Notes: generated by a model from the sequence alone, not told the origin. Shown: positions 1 to 6,259, counted from the stretch's first letter. The stretch: 12,669 nucleotides of DNA from Moraxellaceae bacterium (GCA_030146505.1 JASLCO010000245.1:1-12669); one strand, 5' to 3'. Program-made: numbers and translations.

Positions 1-1
1 G

Positions 2-589
2 TCCAGCGAAAATCTAAAGAACTGGAAGACCGTACTCAACGAGCTTTCGGTACAGCCTGTCCAGCAGTTTGCCTATACCACCGGAAAGAACTCTACAGAC
101 GCTTCCATGATCATCGACGCCATGGACTTGCTGTATTCCGGCAAGTTCGATGCGTTTGCGCTGATTTCCAGCGACAGCGACTTCACAAAACTGGCTTCAC
201 GCTTGCGTGAGTCAGAAATATTCGTTTTCGGTGTGGGGGAGAAGAAAACCCCGGTTGCATTCCGCAATGCCTGTGATGATTTCATTCTGACGGAGAATCT
301 TGGCGTTCCTGCTGTTGCTGAGGTGGCTGAAACCATTGAGATCAGCAAGTCCGAACAGAAAGAGCTGGTGGACATACTGACCAAGGCCTGGAATCAGTAC
401 AAGGATGAGGATGGTTGGTCGAATATTGGGCCGGCCGGTAGCCTTGTAAAGCGATTGAAGCCGGACTTTGACCCCCGCAGCTATGGAGGCAAGACGTTGA
501 CCGAAGTGATCCAGAAGCTGAACAAGTTTTTTCAGATCAAAAAGGAGGGAAATGTTCGGCTTTATACGGTTACCAAGAAGAAGGCGTAA
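2..589 (+). CDS. NYN-domain (LabA/DUF88-like) putative RNase with C-terminal OST-HTH domain, 5'-truncated
   Basis: The reading frame is open from the left edge (first full codon at base 2), so the true start lies outside the window; an in-frame ATG at 107 falls inside the conserved fold and is not the start. The visible 195 residues hold the second half of a NYN (PIN-like) nuclease domain: the TDASMIIDAMDLLYSGKFD stretch, then the LISSDSDF motif with its acidic residues, then VFGVGEKKTP and ACDDFI. After about residue 110 comes an OST-HTH/LOTUS-type winged helix (LVDILTKAWNQ, then DEDGWSNIGPAGSLVKRLKPDFDPRSYGGKTL), ending in a Lys-rich tail. In this family the NYN part is a metal-dependent RNase-like fold and OST-HTH is a predicted RNA-binding module. 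Probably about 45 N-terminal residues, including the first catalytic Asp, are missing. The gene converges on pirin with 12 nt between stops. The family is clear; the biological role and substrate are unknown. Confidence 0.88.
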   Translation, partial: SSENLKNWKTVLNELSVQPVQQFAYTTGKNSTDASMIIDAMDLLYSGKFDAFALISSDSDFTKLASRLRESEIFVFGVGEKKTPVAFRNACDDFILTENLGVPAVAEVAETIEISKSEQKELVDILTKAWNQYKDEDGWSNIGPAGSLVKRLKPDFDPRSYGGKTLTEVIQKLNKFFQIKKEGNVRLYTVTKKKA

Positions 590-601
590 GTCTGCCTCTC
601 A

Positions 602-1465
602 TTAAGGCTTCGCGAATTTCCCGGTCTTGATATCGTCATAAGCCTGCAGGATTTCTTCGTAGGTATTCATCACGAAGGGGCCGTGGCCATTGATGGGCTC
701 ATGCAAAGGCGCGCCGGAAAGCACGAGAAAGCGGCTTTTTTCGGTTGCCGTCACTGCGACTTCGGCCCCCAGGCTCGACATCACCGCCAGTGCCTGCTCT
801 TCCAGCGCTTCTTCTTCCGGACCGAATTGCAGCTTGCCGGCCAGCAGGTAGACGAGGGCGGTGTCGCCGTCTTCCGTGGCAAAGCGTGCGCTGTGCCCGG
901 CATTCAGGCGTACATCCAGTACTTGCAGGCGTGAATGGGTAAGGGCAGGGCCGGTGATCTTTCCAACAGTGCCGGCAATCACACGCACCGAGCCTGATGC
1001 ATCCGGCAATTCCACCACCGGAATGCTGGCACGGGTAAGGTTCTGGTAGCGTGGCGGGTTCATCTTGTCGGCCGCCGGCAGGTTCACCCAGAGCTGCACC
1101 ATTTCAAAAGGGCCGCCAGCCTGGGTGAATGCCGGGCTGAAAAGTTCGCGATGCATGACGCCGCTGGCGGCGGTCATCCATTGCACATCGCCGGCGCCGA
1201 TAAGGCCGCCTCCGCCACTGGAATCCCTGTGCTCGATTTCGCCGGCATACACAAGGGTGACGGTTTCAAAGCCGCGATGCGGATGCGTGTTAACGCCACC
1301 GGGACGCTCGGAGGGCAGCAGCCTGCCGGGGCCGAGATGGTCCAGCAGCAGGAAGGGGGACACGGTATTGCCCAGCTCGTGGTAGGAAAATACGGAGAGC
1401 ACGGGTGAAAAATCGCCGATGGCAAAGCGGGTGTCGTTGCGGTGCGTGAAGGCCAGGCTTTTCAT
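602..1465 (-). CDS. Pirin family protein (cupin, putative quercetinase-like)
   Basis: This 287-residue bicupin has the usual pirin length. The N-terminal cupin carries the metal-ligand pattern HPHRGFET (His61, His63) and SGVMHRE (His105, Glu107), the same two-His plus His-x-Glu arrangement as in characterised pirins, which bind one Fe/metal ion. The C-terminal cupin runs from about residue 150 to 250 and the protein ends with the typical GPFVMNTYEEILQAYDDIKTGKF. Bacterial pirins are variously quercetin 2,3-dioxygenases, modulators of pyruvate dehydrogenase or stress proteins; nothing here decides which. I chose the ATG at 1465 because it follows the upstream thioesterase stop by 11 nt and MKSLAFTHRND is a normal pirin start; the frame is open further upstream, but that reads through the thioesterase gene. 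It is the last gene of the FKBP-thioesterase-pirin group and is probably translationally coupled. No terminator is visible after it. Confidence 0.93.
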   Translation of the reverse strand: MKSLAFTHRNDTRFAIGDFSPVLSVFSYHELGNTVSPFLLLDHLGPGRLLPSERPGGVNTHPHRGFETVTLVYAGEIEHRDSSGGGGLIGAGDVQWMTAASGVMHRELFSPAFTQAGGPFEMVQLWVNLPAADKMNPPRYQNLTRASIPVVELPDASGSVRVIAGTVGKITGPALTHSRLQVLDVRLNAGHSARFATEDGDTALVYLLAGKLQFGPEEEALEEQALAVMSSLGAEVAVTATEKSRFLVLSGAPLHEPINGHGPFVMNTYEEILQAYDDIKTGKFAKP

Positions 1466-1476
1466 GGGGCGCTCGC

Positions 1477-1887
1477 TCACTTTGGATAAAGCACCATCTG
1501 TGTACAGCGGAACAGCGCGATGGTTTTGCCGCTTTCGCGGTGCGTGACTTCGGCATCCCAGACTTGGGTCGTGCGGCCGAGATGGGCAGGACGGGCCAAG
1601 CAATCCAGATGGCCGTCGCGCGCGGTACCAAGGTGGTTGGATTTGAGTTCTATGGTGGTGAATCCATTGGCGCCTTCAGGCAACAGCGTCATGCAGCCGT
1701 AGCCGCAACTGCTGTCGGCCAGTGTCACGACTGTGCCGGCGTGGAGAAAGCCGTTGGGGGCCATGAGGTCGGCGCGTACGCTGAGTTCGGCATGCAGGGC
1801 GTCGTGGGAGAGTTGCACAATCCGTATGCCCAGCAGGCCGGGCAGGGTGCCGGCAGCCATGGCATTGAGTTCGTCGGGTGTTTTCAT
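1477..1887 (-). CDS. PaaI-type hot-dog fold thioesterase
   Basis: A 136-residue single hot-dog domain protein. The diagnostic stretch is NGFLHAGTVVTLADSSCGYGC (residues 45-65), which matches the PaaI/YbdB-type active-site helix: the N-G-x-x-H-x-G loop and the acidic Asp58 in the LAD motif. A following TTIELKSNHLGTARDGHLDCLAR stretch is the central beta-hairpin region. Members hydrolyse acyl- or aroyl-CoA thioesters in the cytoplasm; the substrate here cannot be told. The start (ATG at 1887) has no strong Shine-Dalgarno sequence. It sits 33 nt after the FKBP stop and 11 nt before the pirin start on the same strand, so co-transcription is likely, although no obvious shared pathway links the three products. 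Confidence 0.92.
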   Translation of the reverse strand: MKTPDELNAMAAGTLPGLLGIRIVQLSHDALHAELSVRADLMAPNGFLHAGTVVTLADSSCGYGCMTLLPEGANGFTTIELKSNHLGTARDGHLDCLARPAHLGRTTQVWDAEVTHRESGKTIALFRCTQMVLYPK

Positions 1888-1920
1888 GGAACGGTTTTCC
1901 GGCTGGTTTTTAACAAGGCA

Positions 1921-2259
1921 TCATTCGTCGCGCGTGCGCACTTCCAGCAGCTCGATTTCAAAATGCAGGTTGGAGTGGGGTGGGATTCCGTTCACGGCGC
2001 GCTCGCCATAACCCAGATGCGCCGGCACGAAGAGCTTGCGCTTGCCGCCGACCTTCATGCCCATGAGGCCCTGGTCCCAGCCCTGTATCACCCGGCGCAC
2101 GCCGATCACGCATTCAAAGGGACGGCCGCGACGCTGCGATGAATCGAATTCCGTGCCATCGTCCAGGGTGCCGCGGTAATGGGTGAGGATGAGGGCGCCT
2201 TTCACGCATTCCTTGCCATCACCCACCACCAGGTCTTCCACGATCAGTTCATTGCTCAT
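1921..2259 (-). CDS. FKBP-type peptidyl-prolyl cis-trans isomerase
   Basis: A 112-residue single-domain FKBP with no signal peptide, so cytoplasmic. It shows the canonical FKBP order: LTHYRGTLDDGTEFDSS (Tyr28, Asp39), then the VIG...RVIQGWDQGLMGMKVGGKRKLFVPAHLGYGER core (Val51-Ile52, Trp61, Tyr84) and the closing HSNLHFEIELLEV strand (Phe100). It catalyses cis-trans isomerisation of X-Pro bonds and acts as a folding helper. The start is supported by a good GGAG Shine-Dalgarno 7 nt ahead. It is the first gene of a three-gene minus-strand group and is divergent from the uracil-DNA glycosylase gene across 128 bp; a weak TATGCT -10-like hexamer on the minus strand lies at 2281-2286. Confidence 0.95.
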   Translation of the reverse strand: MSNELIVEDLVVGDGKECVKGALILTHYRGTLDDGTEFDSSQRRGRPFECVIGVRRVIQGWDQGLMGMKVGGKRKLFVPAHLGYGERAVNGIPPHSNLHFEIELLEVRTRDE

Positions 2260-2377
2260 TCAGTTTCTCCATGGCGCGCCAGCATAATCCATGCAGTTCC
2301 TGCTTACGAAGCACGACTGACGATGTTGCAGGATGATCTGGCGGGAAGAGGTACACTGCGCCATTCCCTTTTCCCTC

Positions 2378-2390
2378 AGGACATGCCGTG
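2378..2390 (+). promoter_or_regulatory. Ribosome binding site selecting a GTG start
   Basis: AGGA at 2378-2381 lies 6 nt before GTG at 2388. A nearer ATG at 2383 is out of frame with the glycosylase and sits only one base from the AGGA, so the GTG is the supported start. The frame from GTG gives a protein beginning MPRRIPLLEEIRACTLC, which fits the family N-terminus. Confidence 0.7.
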
Positions 2391-2966
2391 CCGCGCCGCA
2401 TTCCCCTGCTTGAAGAAATCCGTGCCTGCACGCTGTGTGCAGACCACCTGCCGCTGGGTCCGCGGCCGGTGCTGCAGTTCAGCCCCTCGGCCCGCATCCT
2501 GATTGCCAGCCAGGCGCCGGGACGCAAGGTGCATGGTTCCGGTATTCCCTTCGAGGATGCCAGTGGTGACCGCCTGCGTGAGTGGATGGGTATAGGCCGG
2601 GATGTGTTCTATGACGAGAGCCGCATTGCCATCCTGCCCATGGGCTTTTGCTATCCGGGCAAGGCGGCGTCCGGCGATGCGCCGCCGCGCAAGGAGTGCG
2701 CGCCGCAATGGCGGCCGCGCCTGATGGAGGCGTTCACGCAACTGGAACTGGTGTTGGCCATAGGCAATTACTCCCAGGCCTGGCATCTGCCCAGGGCGAA
2801 GGGCACGCTCACGGAGCGCGTGCGACGGTGGGAGACTTTCGGCGCGGTGATGCCTTTGCCGCATCCCAGTCCGCTCAACAATGTCTGGCTGGCAAAAAAC
2901 CGCTGGTTTGAAGCGGAGGTGGTGCCGGCGTTGCAGACGCGCATCAGGGATGTGCTGAATGGCTGA
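2388..2966 (+). CDS. Uracil-DNA glycosylase superfamily protein, probable [4Fe-4S] type
   Basis: A 192-residue protein of the family 4/5-like uracil-DNA glycosylase superfamily, which removes uracil (or related damaged bases) from DNA to start base-excision repair. Visible motifs are the ASQAPGRKVHGSGIPF segment (residues 40-55), equivalent to the GEAPG...G.PF motif I; the LPMGFCYPG strand; AIGNYSQAWHL; and HPSPLNN (159-165), equivalent to the HPS.L loop that enters the minor groove. Four cysteines at 14, 17 (CTLC), 88 and 104 are spaced as expected for an iron-sulfur cluster. Length is near normal for this compact subgroup. It starts with GTG. It is divergent from FKBP and convergent with the outer-membrane protein gene. 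Superfamily assignment is firm; exact substrate range is inferred. Confidence 0.9.
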   Translation: MPRRIPLLEEIRACTLCADHLPLGPRPVLQFSPSARILIASQAPGRKVHGSGIPFEDASGDRLREWMGIGRDVFYDESRIAILPMGFCYPGKAASGDAPPRKECAPQWRPRLMEAFTQLELVLAIGNYSQAWHLPRAKGTLTERVRRWETFGAVMPLPHPSPLNNVWLAKNRWFEAEVVPALQTRIRDVLNG

Positions 2967-3094
2967 GCGGTGCGGTTTTTTGCAGGGGCGCTATTTCCCT
3001 GTTTTGCCTCTGTTGCTCCGGCCTTCTTACTTAGGGACGGCAGCCATCGTGAAATGCAGGTCCTTTTAACGCCATGCGTCACGCACCGCGAGCA

Positions 3095-3120
3095 GAAAAA
3101 AGCCCGGCATTGCCGGGCTT
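3095..3120 (-). terminator. Rho-independent terminator of the outer-membrane protein gene
   Basis: A GC-rich hairpin with arms AAGCCCGGC (3100-3108) and GCCGGGCTT (3112-3120) and a 3-nt loop. Read on the minus strand it is followed by a run of T (the A run at 3096-3101). It starts 25 bases beyond the stop of the minus-strand outer-membrane protein gene. On the plus strand there is no good T run, so it serves mainly the minus-strand gene. Confidence 0.92.
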
Positions 3121-3145
3121 CTTGTTGGTGCTGCACAGCGCAGGA

Positions 3146-3745
3146 TCAGAACGTGAAGAGTGCACCACCCGACCAGGCATGGACATCATCGTCATTGCCA
3201 TCCACGCCGGCGAGGTTGGTGTAGATCTGGTATTCCGCGCGCAAGGCGAAATTCGGGGTGATGTTCACGCGGGCACCGGCGCCGTAATAGGGCTTGATGT
3301 CACCGTCGCCGTCTTCCACGGGAATGCCCTGAACGCTGCCTGAGTTGTCCAGGTCGTAGCGGGCGGCACCGGCTCGTGCGAACAGGCCGAACTTGTCGCC
3401 CAGCGGCAGGGTGCCCACCACGCTGGCGGTGAAGGCGCCGGCATCCTGCGAGGCATCAATCTGGCTGTTGTTCGTGTCATAGAGCGAGCCGAAGCTGGTG
3501 TAGCCGACTTCCGCGCCCACATAGGGATTGAACTGGTAGCCGATATTGCCACGGAAGCTCTTGTCCGAGCTGTCGCAGTTGGTGACGTTGTCGCAGCGGT
3601 TGCGGGCTTCGGCCTTGCCGCCATCAATGCCGATCTGGAAGCCGGAAGCGGGTGCGTCGGCATGGGCGGCGGCCATGAAGCCGGTGCTGGCAAAGGCAAG
3701 AGCGAGAGTGGCGGCTTTGATTCCATGATTCATGTGCTTGTTCAT
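3146..3745 (-). CDS. Outer-membrane beta-barrel protein (OmpA-transmembrane-like porin family)
   Basis: A 199-residue precursor with a Sec signal peptide: basic start, hydrophobic core (AATLALAFASTGFMAAA), probable cleavage after AHA near residue 29. The mature part alternates hydrophobic and polar residues in beta-strands: FQIGIDGG, FRGNIGYQFNPYVGAEVGYTSFG, GAFTASVVGTLPLGDKFGLFARAGAARYDLD, PYYGAGARVNITPNFALRAEYQIYTN and HAWSGGALFTF. It ends in Phe, as expected for BAM-dependent insertion. This is the size of an eight-stranded barrel. Predicted loops are acidic (EDGDGD, DGNDDD), and Cys51 and Cys57 in the first loop could form a disulfide. The start at 3745 is supported by AAGGA 9 nt ahead; the frame continues further upstream only through a palindromic repeat. 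No OmpA peptidoglycan-binding domain is present. Ligand and role are unknown. Confidence 0.88.
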   Translation of the reverse strand: MNKHMNHGIKAATLALAFASTGFMAAAHADAPASGFQIGIDGGKAEARNRCDNVTNCDSSDKSFRGNIGYQFNPYVGAEVGYTSFGSLYDTNNSQIDASQDAGAFTASVVGTLPLGDKFGLFARAGAARYDLDNSGSVQGIPVEDGDGDIKPYYGAGARVNITPNFALRAEYQIYTNLAGVDGNDDDVHAWSGGALFTF

Positions 3746-3800
3746 GATGGGGCATCCTTCCGTTAATTGAGCTGATGACGGTGATTCTTGAGTCGAGAGA

Positions 3801-3826
3801 GGCATTCCGGCGGATTCCGGAATGCC
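3801..3826. repeat. REP-like palindrome in the leader of the outer-membrane protein gene
   Basis: Perfect 10-bp arms GGCATTCCGG (3801-3810) and CCGGAATGCC (3817-3826) flank a 6-nt loop. The TTCCGG...CCGGAA core resembles dispersed intergenic palindromes of many beta- and gammaproteobacteria and is shared with the element at 6197-6259. It lies about 55 bp upstream of the barrel gene start, so it may be in its 5' untranslated region. Calling it a dispersed repeat is inference, since only two related copies are visible. Confidence 0.6.
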
Positions 3827-4077
3827 TTGGCCAACGCGCAAGGCGTGCAGTCAATCTAGCTGTGGGCTTTGTAATGTTTACTGCGCGAGATGGGCGTTTT
3901 TGTGGTCAGAGCTTTGAGGCAGCCGGGCCGATGTAGGCCTTGTGTTGCCTGTGTGCGGAGAGCGGGGCGCTTTGTCGAGAGGTATGTGAGGCGAATGTAG
4001 CGCTGACGTGTACGGGAATAGGTGGTGACGGGGATTTTCCGGTTTTGAACAGGAGGGAATAGGGTGTGCGGTTTATT

Positions 4078-4112
4078 GTGCGCTCTCCACTGCTCGAAAC
4101 AGGAGAGTGCAC
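4078..4112. repeat. Imperfect 11-bp inverted repeat (hairpin)
   Basis: Arms GTGCGCTCTCC (4078-4088) and GGAGAGTGCAC (4102-4112) surround a 13-nt loop. The single non-Watson-Crick position would be a G-U pair in plus-strand RNA but an A-C mismatch in minus-strand RNA. It lies 23 bp beyond the end of the minus-strand DUF4334 gene but lacks a T run on either strand, so it is a poor intrinsic terminator. Function unknown. Confidence 0.5.
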
Positions 4113-4135
4113 GCGGTTATCGAATGTTTTTTGCC

Positions 4136-4525
4136 TCAGAGCCGCACGAGGAAGAAGAACAGCGGCATGGTGTCGCCCTTGCGGTCCATCACGCCCAGCA
4201 CGGTGTTGTCGTCTACCTTGCGGAAATGGTCGAAGATGGGATGTCTGTCGTAGACCATGGTGGCGTTGCCCAGCACCGGATTCACCACGCGCTTGCCGTC
4301 CGCATCACGGCTGATGATTGGCGCCATGAAACGTCTTGCCGCTCCAGTTGAGCGCGCCAGCTGTTTTTCACCGGGGTGGCCGGTATTGAAAACGCCACCA
4401 TCCCATTCGCCCAGCATGAATCCGGTGGGCAGGGCCTCCAGGCTGTCGAAGAAATCCTGCAGCACGCCAATGTCCAGGCGTTCGGCCGAGGCTTGCAGCT
4501 GCCGCAATTGCTGGGTGGCATTCAT
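4136..4525 (-). CDS. GXWXG / DUF4334 domain protein, short form
   Basis: A 129-residue cytoplasmic protein. The N-terminal half carries DFFDSLEALPTGFMLGEWDGGVFNTGHP, the GXWXG domain (motif G39-E-W41-D-G43). The C-terminal half has ATMVYDRHPIFDHFRKVDDNTVLGVMDRKGDTMPLFFFLVRL, the DUF4334 signature, ending in the usual FFF.L strand. As I recall, longer relatives carry a linker of tens of residues between the two halves; here the halves are close together, so this is a compact version rather than a truncated one. The ATG at 4525 has GGAG 8 nt ahead; the frame is open far upstream but only antisense to the Ada-like gene. It is divergent from that gene across 153 bp. The biochemical function of the family is not established to my knowledge. 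Confidence 0.87.
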   Translation of the reverse strand: MNATQQLRQLQASAERLDIGVLQDFFDSLEALPTGFMLGEWDGGVFNTGHPGEKQLARSTGAARRFMAPIISRDADGKRVVNPVLGNATMVYDRHPIFDHFRKVDDNTVLGVMDRKGDTMPLFFFLVRL

Positions 4526-4547
4526 GGACAGGGCTCCGCGCAGAAGG

Positions 4548-4580
4548 AGGGGGGAGCAGCTTAAGTGGTGGTACCCCCCT
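4548..4580. promoter_or_regulatory. G6/C6 inverted repeat in the divergent region
   Basis: AGGGGGG (4548-4554) and CCCCCCT (4574-4580) are perfect complements separated by 19 nt, in the middle of the 153-bp region between the divergent DUF4334 and Ada-like genes. It could be an operator, a hairpin in the DUF4334 leader, or chance in GC-rich DNA. No classical Ada box is visible. Confidence 0.3.
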
Positions 4581-4678
4581 TGAGAATGACCATTCCTTTC
4601 ATCACGACTGACTTCTTCCCTTGCACGCATGGCAAGAAGCGGGTGGGCGAGGGGAGAAGGCCGCCCTATGATCGCCGC

Positions 4679-5542
4679 ATGAATGCAAACACTCCGCTTT
4701 CCACCGAACTGCGTGCGCAGGCCGATCAATACGACAGGATGGCCGAGGCTCTGGCCTGGCTGGCCGCCCGTGCCGATGCCCAGCCGGCGCTGGCTGACCT
4801 GGCTGCGCATATGGGCCTCTCCGAATTTCATGTGCAGAAGCTTTTTGCGCGCTGGGCCGGCATCAGTCCCAAGCGCTTCCTGCAGCATCTTTCGCATGAG
4901 CGGGCGCGCGCGGCCTTGCATGCCGGTAACGACATGCTGGCGGCGAGCGCTGCAGCCGGTCTTTCCGGTCCGGGACGTCTGCATGATCTGCTGGTGACCT
5001 GCGAAGCGGCCAGTCCCGGTGAATTCAGGAGCGGTGGTGCCGGGCTGCGCATTGTCTGGGGCGTGGCGTCCACGCCTTTTGGCCCGGCGTTGCTGGCGAG
5101 CAGTACGCGTGGCCTCATGCGGCTTGAGTTCACCAATGACGAAGGCCTGACGGAATTTTCCGCCTTGCAGCAAGACTGGCCGGAAGCTGCGTTCCATCGC
5201 GATGACGAAGCGGCCGCGAGCCTGTCAGCCCATTTGTTCGCCGCCTACAGCAAGCCGGAGCCGGTGCATCTTTTCGTGAAGGGTAGCCAGTTCCAGCTCA
5301 AGGTCTGGCAGGCGCTGCTGCAACTGCCGGAGGGGCGCCTGCTCAGCTACGGCGCGCTGGCCCGTGGCATTGGCCAGCCAACTGCCAGTCGGGCCGTGGG
5401 CTCGGCCGTGGGCGCCAATCCCGTGGCCCTGCTGATTCCCTGCCATCGCGTGATACGCGCCAACGGCCTGCTCGGGGAATACCGCTGGGGTGAAGCACGC
5501 AAGCGCGTGCTGGTGGGGCTTGAGCTGGCCCTGCACGAATAG
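4679..5542 (+). CDS. Ada-like methylated-DNA--protein-cysteine methyltransferase with AraC-type HTH
   Basis: A 287-residue two-domain protein. Residues 20-116 form an AraC-type DNA-binding domain (LADLAAHMGLSEFHVQKLFARWAGISPKRFLQHL, then a weaker second helix pair). Residues 124-287 are an O6-alkylguanine-DNA methyltransferase: ribonuclease-like N-terminal part, then FQLKVWQALLQLPEGRLLSYGALA (conserved Tyr224), RAVGSAVGANPVALLIPCHRVI with the acceptor Cys255 in PCHRV and Arg238, and the GLLGEYRWG loop. It repairs O6-methylguanine (and probably O4-methylthymine) by irreversible methyl transfer to Cys255. The N-terminal zinc/Cys domain of E. coli Ada, which repairs phosphotriesters and switches the activator on, is absent, so how or whether it activates transcription is open. 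The ATG at 4679 is chosen because upstream codons look non-coding; the Shine-Dalgarno sequence is weak. Confidence 0.93.
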   Translation: MNANTPLSTELRAQADQYDRMAEALAWLAARADAQPALADLAAHMGLSEFHVQKLFARWAGISPKRFLQHLSHERARAALHAGNDMLAASAAAGLSGPGRLHDLLVTCEAASPGEFRSGGAGLRIVWGVASTPFGPALLASSTRGLMRLEFTNDEGLTEFSALQQDWPEAAFHRDDEAAASLSAHLFAAYSKPEPVHLFVKGSQFQLKVWQALLQLPEGRLLSYGALARGIGQPTASRAVGSAVGANPVALLIPCHRVIRANGLLGEYRWGEARKRVLVGLELALHE

Positions 5543-5694
5543 CCTCTGGGATGTGTGCCATCCGCCCCGATTGCCTTGTCGTGCAAATGTAATGCACCGC
5601 TTTTCCCGTCAACGCTTTTGCCTGCCCCGCGTTCATTCCTGCAGGCAGTACGCCGCGGCGCTCCCCGGTTGGAGCAGGACATGAGGAAACGACA

Positions 5695-6117
5695 ATGAAA
5701 CGGATACTGACGATTTCCGCCTTCGTGATTTCGACAGCTTTCGGTGTTCCGGCCATGGCAGGCCAGCAAGGTGATGCGGTGATCGGCGCTGCGGTAGGCG
5801 GTGGCGCGGGTGCCCTGATCGGGAATTCCGTCAATGGCCGCAATGGCGCACTGATCGGCAGTGCCATCGGGGCCATCACTGGCGTGGCCATTGCCACGGC
5901 AGACCGCGAGCCGGTGCAGGCCCGCACGGTGGTGTATGCCCCGCCCGAGCGTGAGCGCGTGGTGGTCTACAGGCCGCAACCTGTTGTCATCCAGCGCTAT
6001 GAGCCGCCACGCATGATCGTGGTGGATCGCAAGCCGGGTCATGGCTATGGCCGTGGCTGGAAGCGGGATTACGCCTGGAACGATCATGGTCACGATGGCC
6101 ATGGCCGCTGGCACTGA
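5695..6117 (+). CDS. Exported glycine-zipper 2TM domain protein
   Basis: A 140-residue precursor with a clear signal peptide (MKRILTISAFVISTAFGVPAMA, cleavage near residue 22). Residues 24-68 are a glycine zipper (GDAVIGAAVGGGAGALIGNSV, then NGALIGSAIGAITGVAIATA), a motif that packs paired helices in membranes and occurs in envelope proteins of the SlyB/YMGG/RcnB-neighbour type. The rest is low complexity: a Pro/Val/Arg-rich segment and a Gly/His/Trp-rich tail (HGHDGHGRWH) that could bind metal. There is no lipobox Cys, so it is not a lipoprotein. GAGGA at 5683-5687, 7 nt before the ATG, supports the start. It is a single-gene unit between the Ada-like gene and a strong terminator. Function is unknown beyond a likely envelope or stress role. 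Confidence 0.85.
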   Translation: MKRILTISAFVISTAFGVPAMAGQQGDAVIGAAVGGGAGALIGNSVNGRNGALIGSAIGAITGVAIATADREPVQARTVVYAPPERERVVVYRPQPVVIQRYEPPRMIVVDRKPGHGYGRGWKRDYAWNDHGHDGHGRWH

Positions 6118-6132
6118 AGCTGGATCGTAAAG

Positions 6133-6164
6133 AAAAAAAGACCCGCATCTGCGGGTCTTTTTTT
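6133..6164 (+). terminator. Strong, symmetric Rho-independent terminator
   Basis: A perfect 15-bp inverted repeat: A7 (6133-6139) plus GACCCGCA, a 2-nt loop, then TGCGGGTC plus T7 (6158-6164). It lies 15 bases after the glycine-zipper gene stop. The A7/T7 symmetry makes it competent on both strands, so it may also end transcripts of the minus-strand desaturase gene, whose stop is about 95 bp away. Confidence 0.95.
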
Positions 6165-6196
6165 GGGATTTATATATTGGGCTTGCTTGCATCGCC

Positions 6197-6259
6197 GTTC
6201 CGGCGCAGGCCGGAACCCGTGATGCAGTGGAAGAATCACCATCACGGAGATTCCGGCGC
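6197..6259. repeat. REP/MITE-like compound palindrome
   Basis: First hairpin: GTTCCGGC (6197-6204), 4-nt loop, GCCGGAAC (6209-6216). It abuts a second inverted repeat, CCGTGATG (6217-6224) with CATCACGG (6240-6247), and the block ends with TTCCGGCGC (6251-6259), which could compete for pairing with the GCCGGAA at 6209-6215. The element ends exactly at the stop codon of the desaturase gene (6260). It shares the TTCCGG core with 3801-3826. The structure is seen directly; its status as a dispersed element is inferred. Confidence 0.55.

Larger units (their letters stand above)
3746..4135. other. Gene-free stretch with two hairpins
   Basis: This 390-bp stretch separates the outer-membrane protein start from the end of the DUF4334 gene. 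Short open frames here show no recognisable domain and overlap the palindromes. It holds the AAGGA ribosome binding site of the barrel gene (3755-3759, minus strand), the palindrome at 3801-3826 and the imperfect hairpin at 4078-4112. The barrel gene promoter should lie here, but I see no convincing -35/-10 pair. Confidence 0.6.

Noticed and set aside
1466..1603. N-terminal extension of pirin by 46 residues
   Set aside because: It overlaps the thioesterase coding region in another frame and is unlike pirin N-termini.
3846..4135. Small open frames in the gene-free stretch as possible small proteins
   Set aside because: No ribosome binding site, no domain, and composition unlike the neighbouring genes.
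4526..5197. N-terminal extension of the DUF4334 frame to 353 residues
   Set aside because: The extension is antisense to the Ada-like gene and has no domain; the ATG at 4525 has a Shine-Dalgarno sequence and a family-like start.
5581..5646. Short inverted repeats before the glycine-zipper gene (GTGCA/TGCAC and GCCTGC/GCAGGC)
   Set aside because: Arms of only 5-6 bp with loops of 7 and 15 nt are expected by chance in GC-rich DNA and have no T run.
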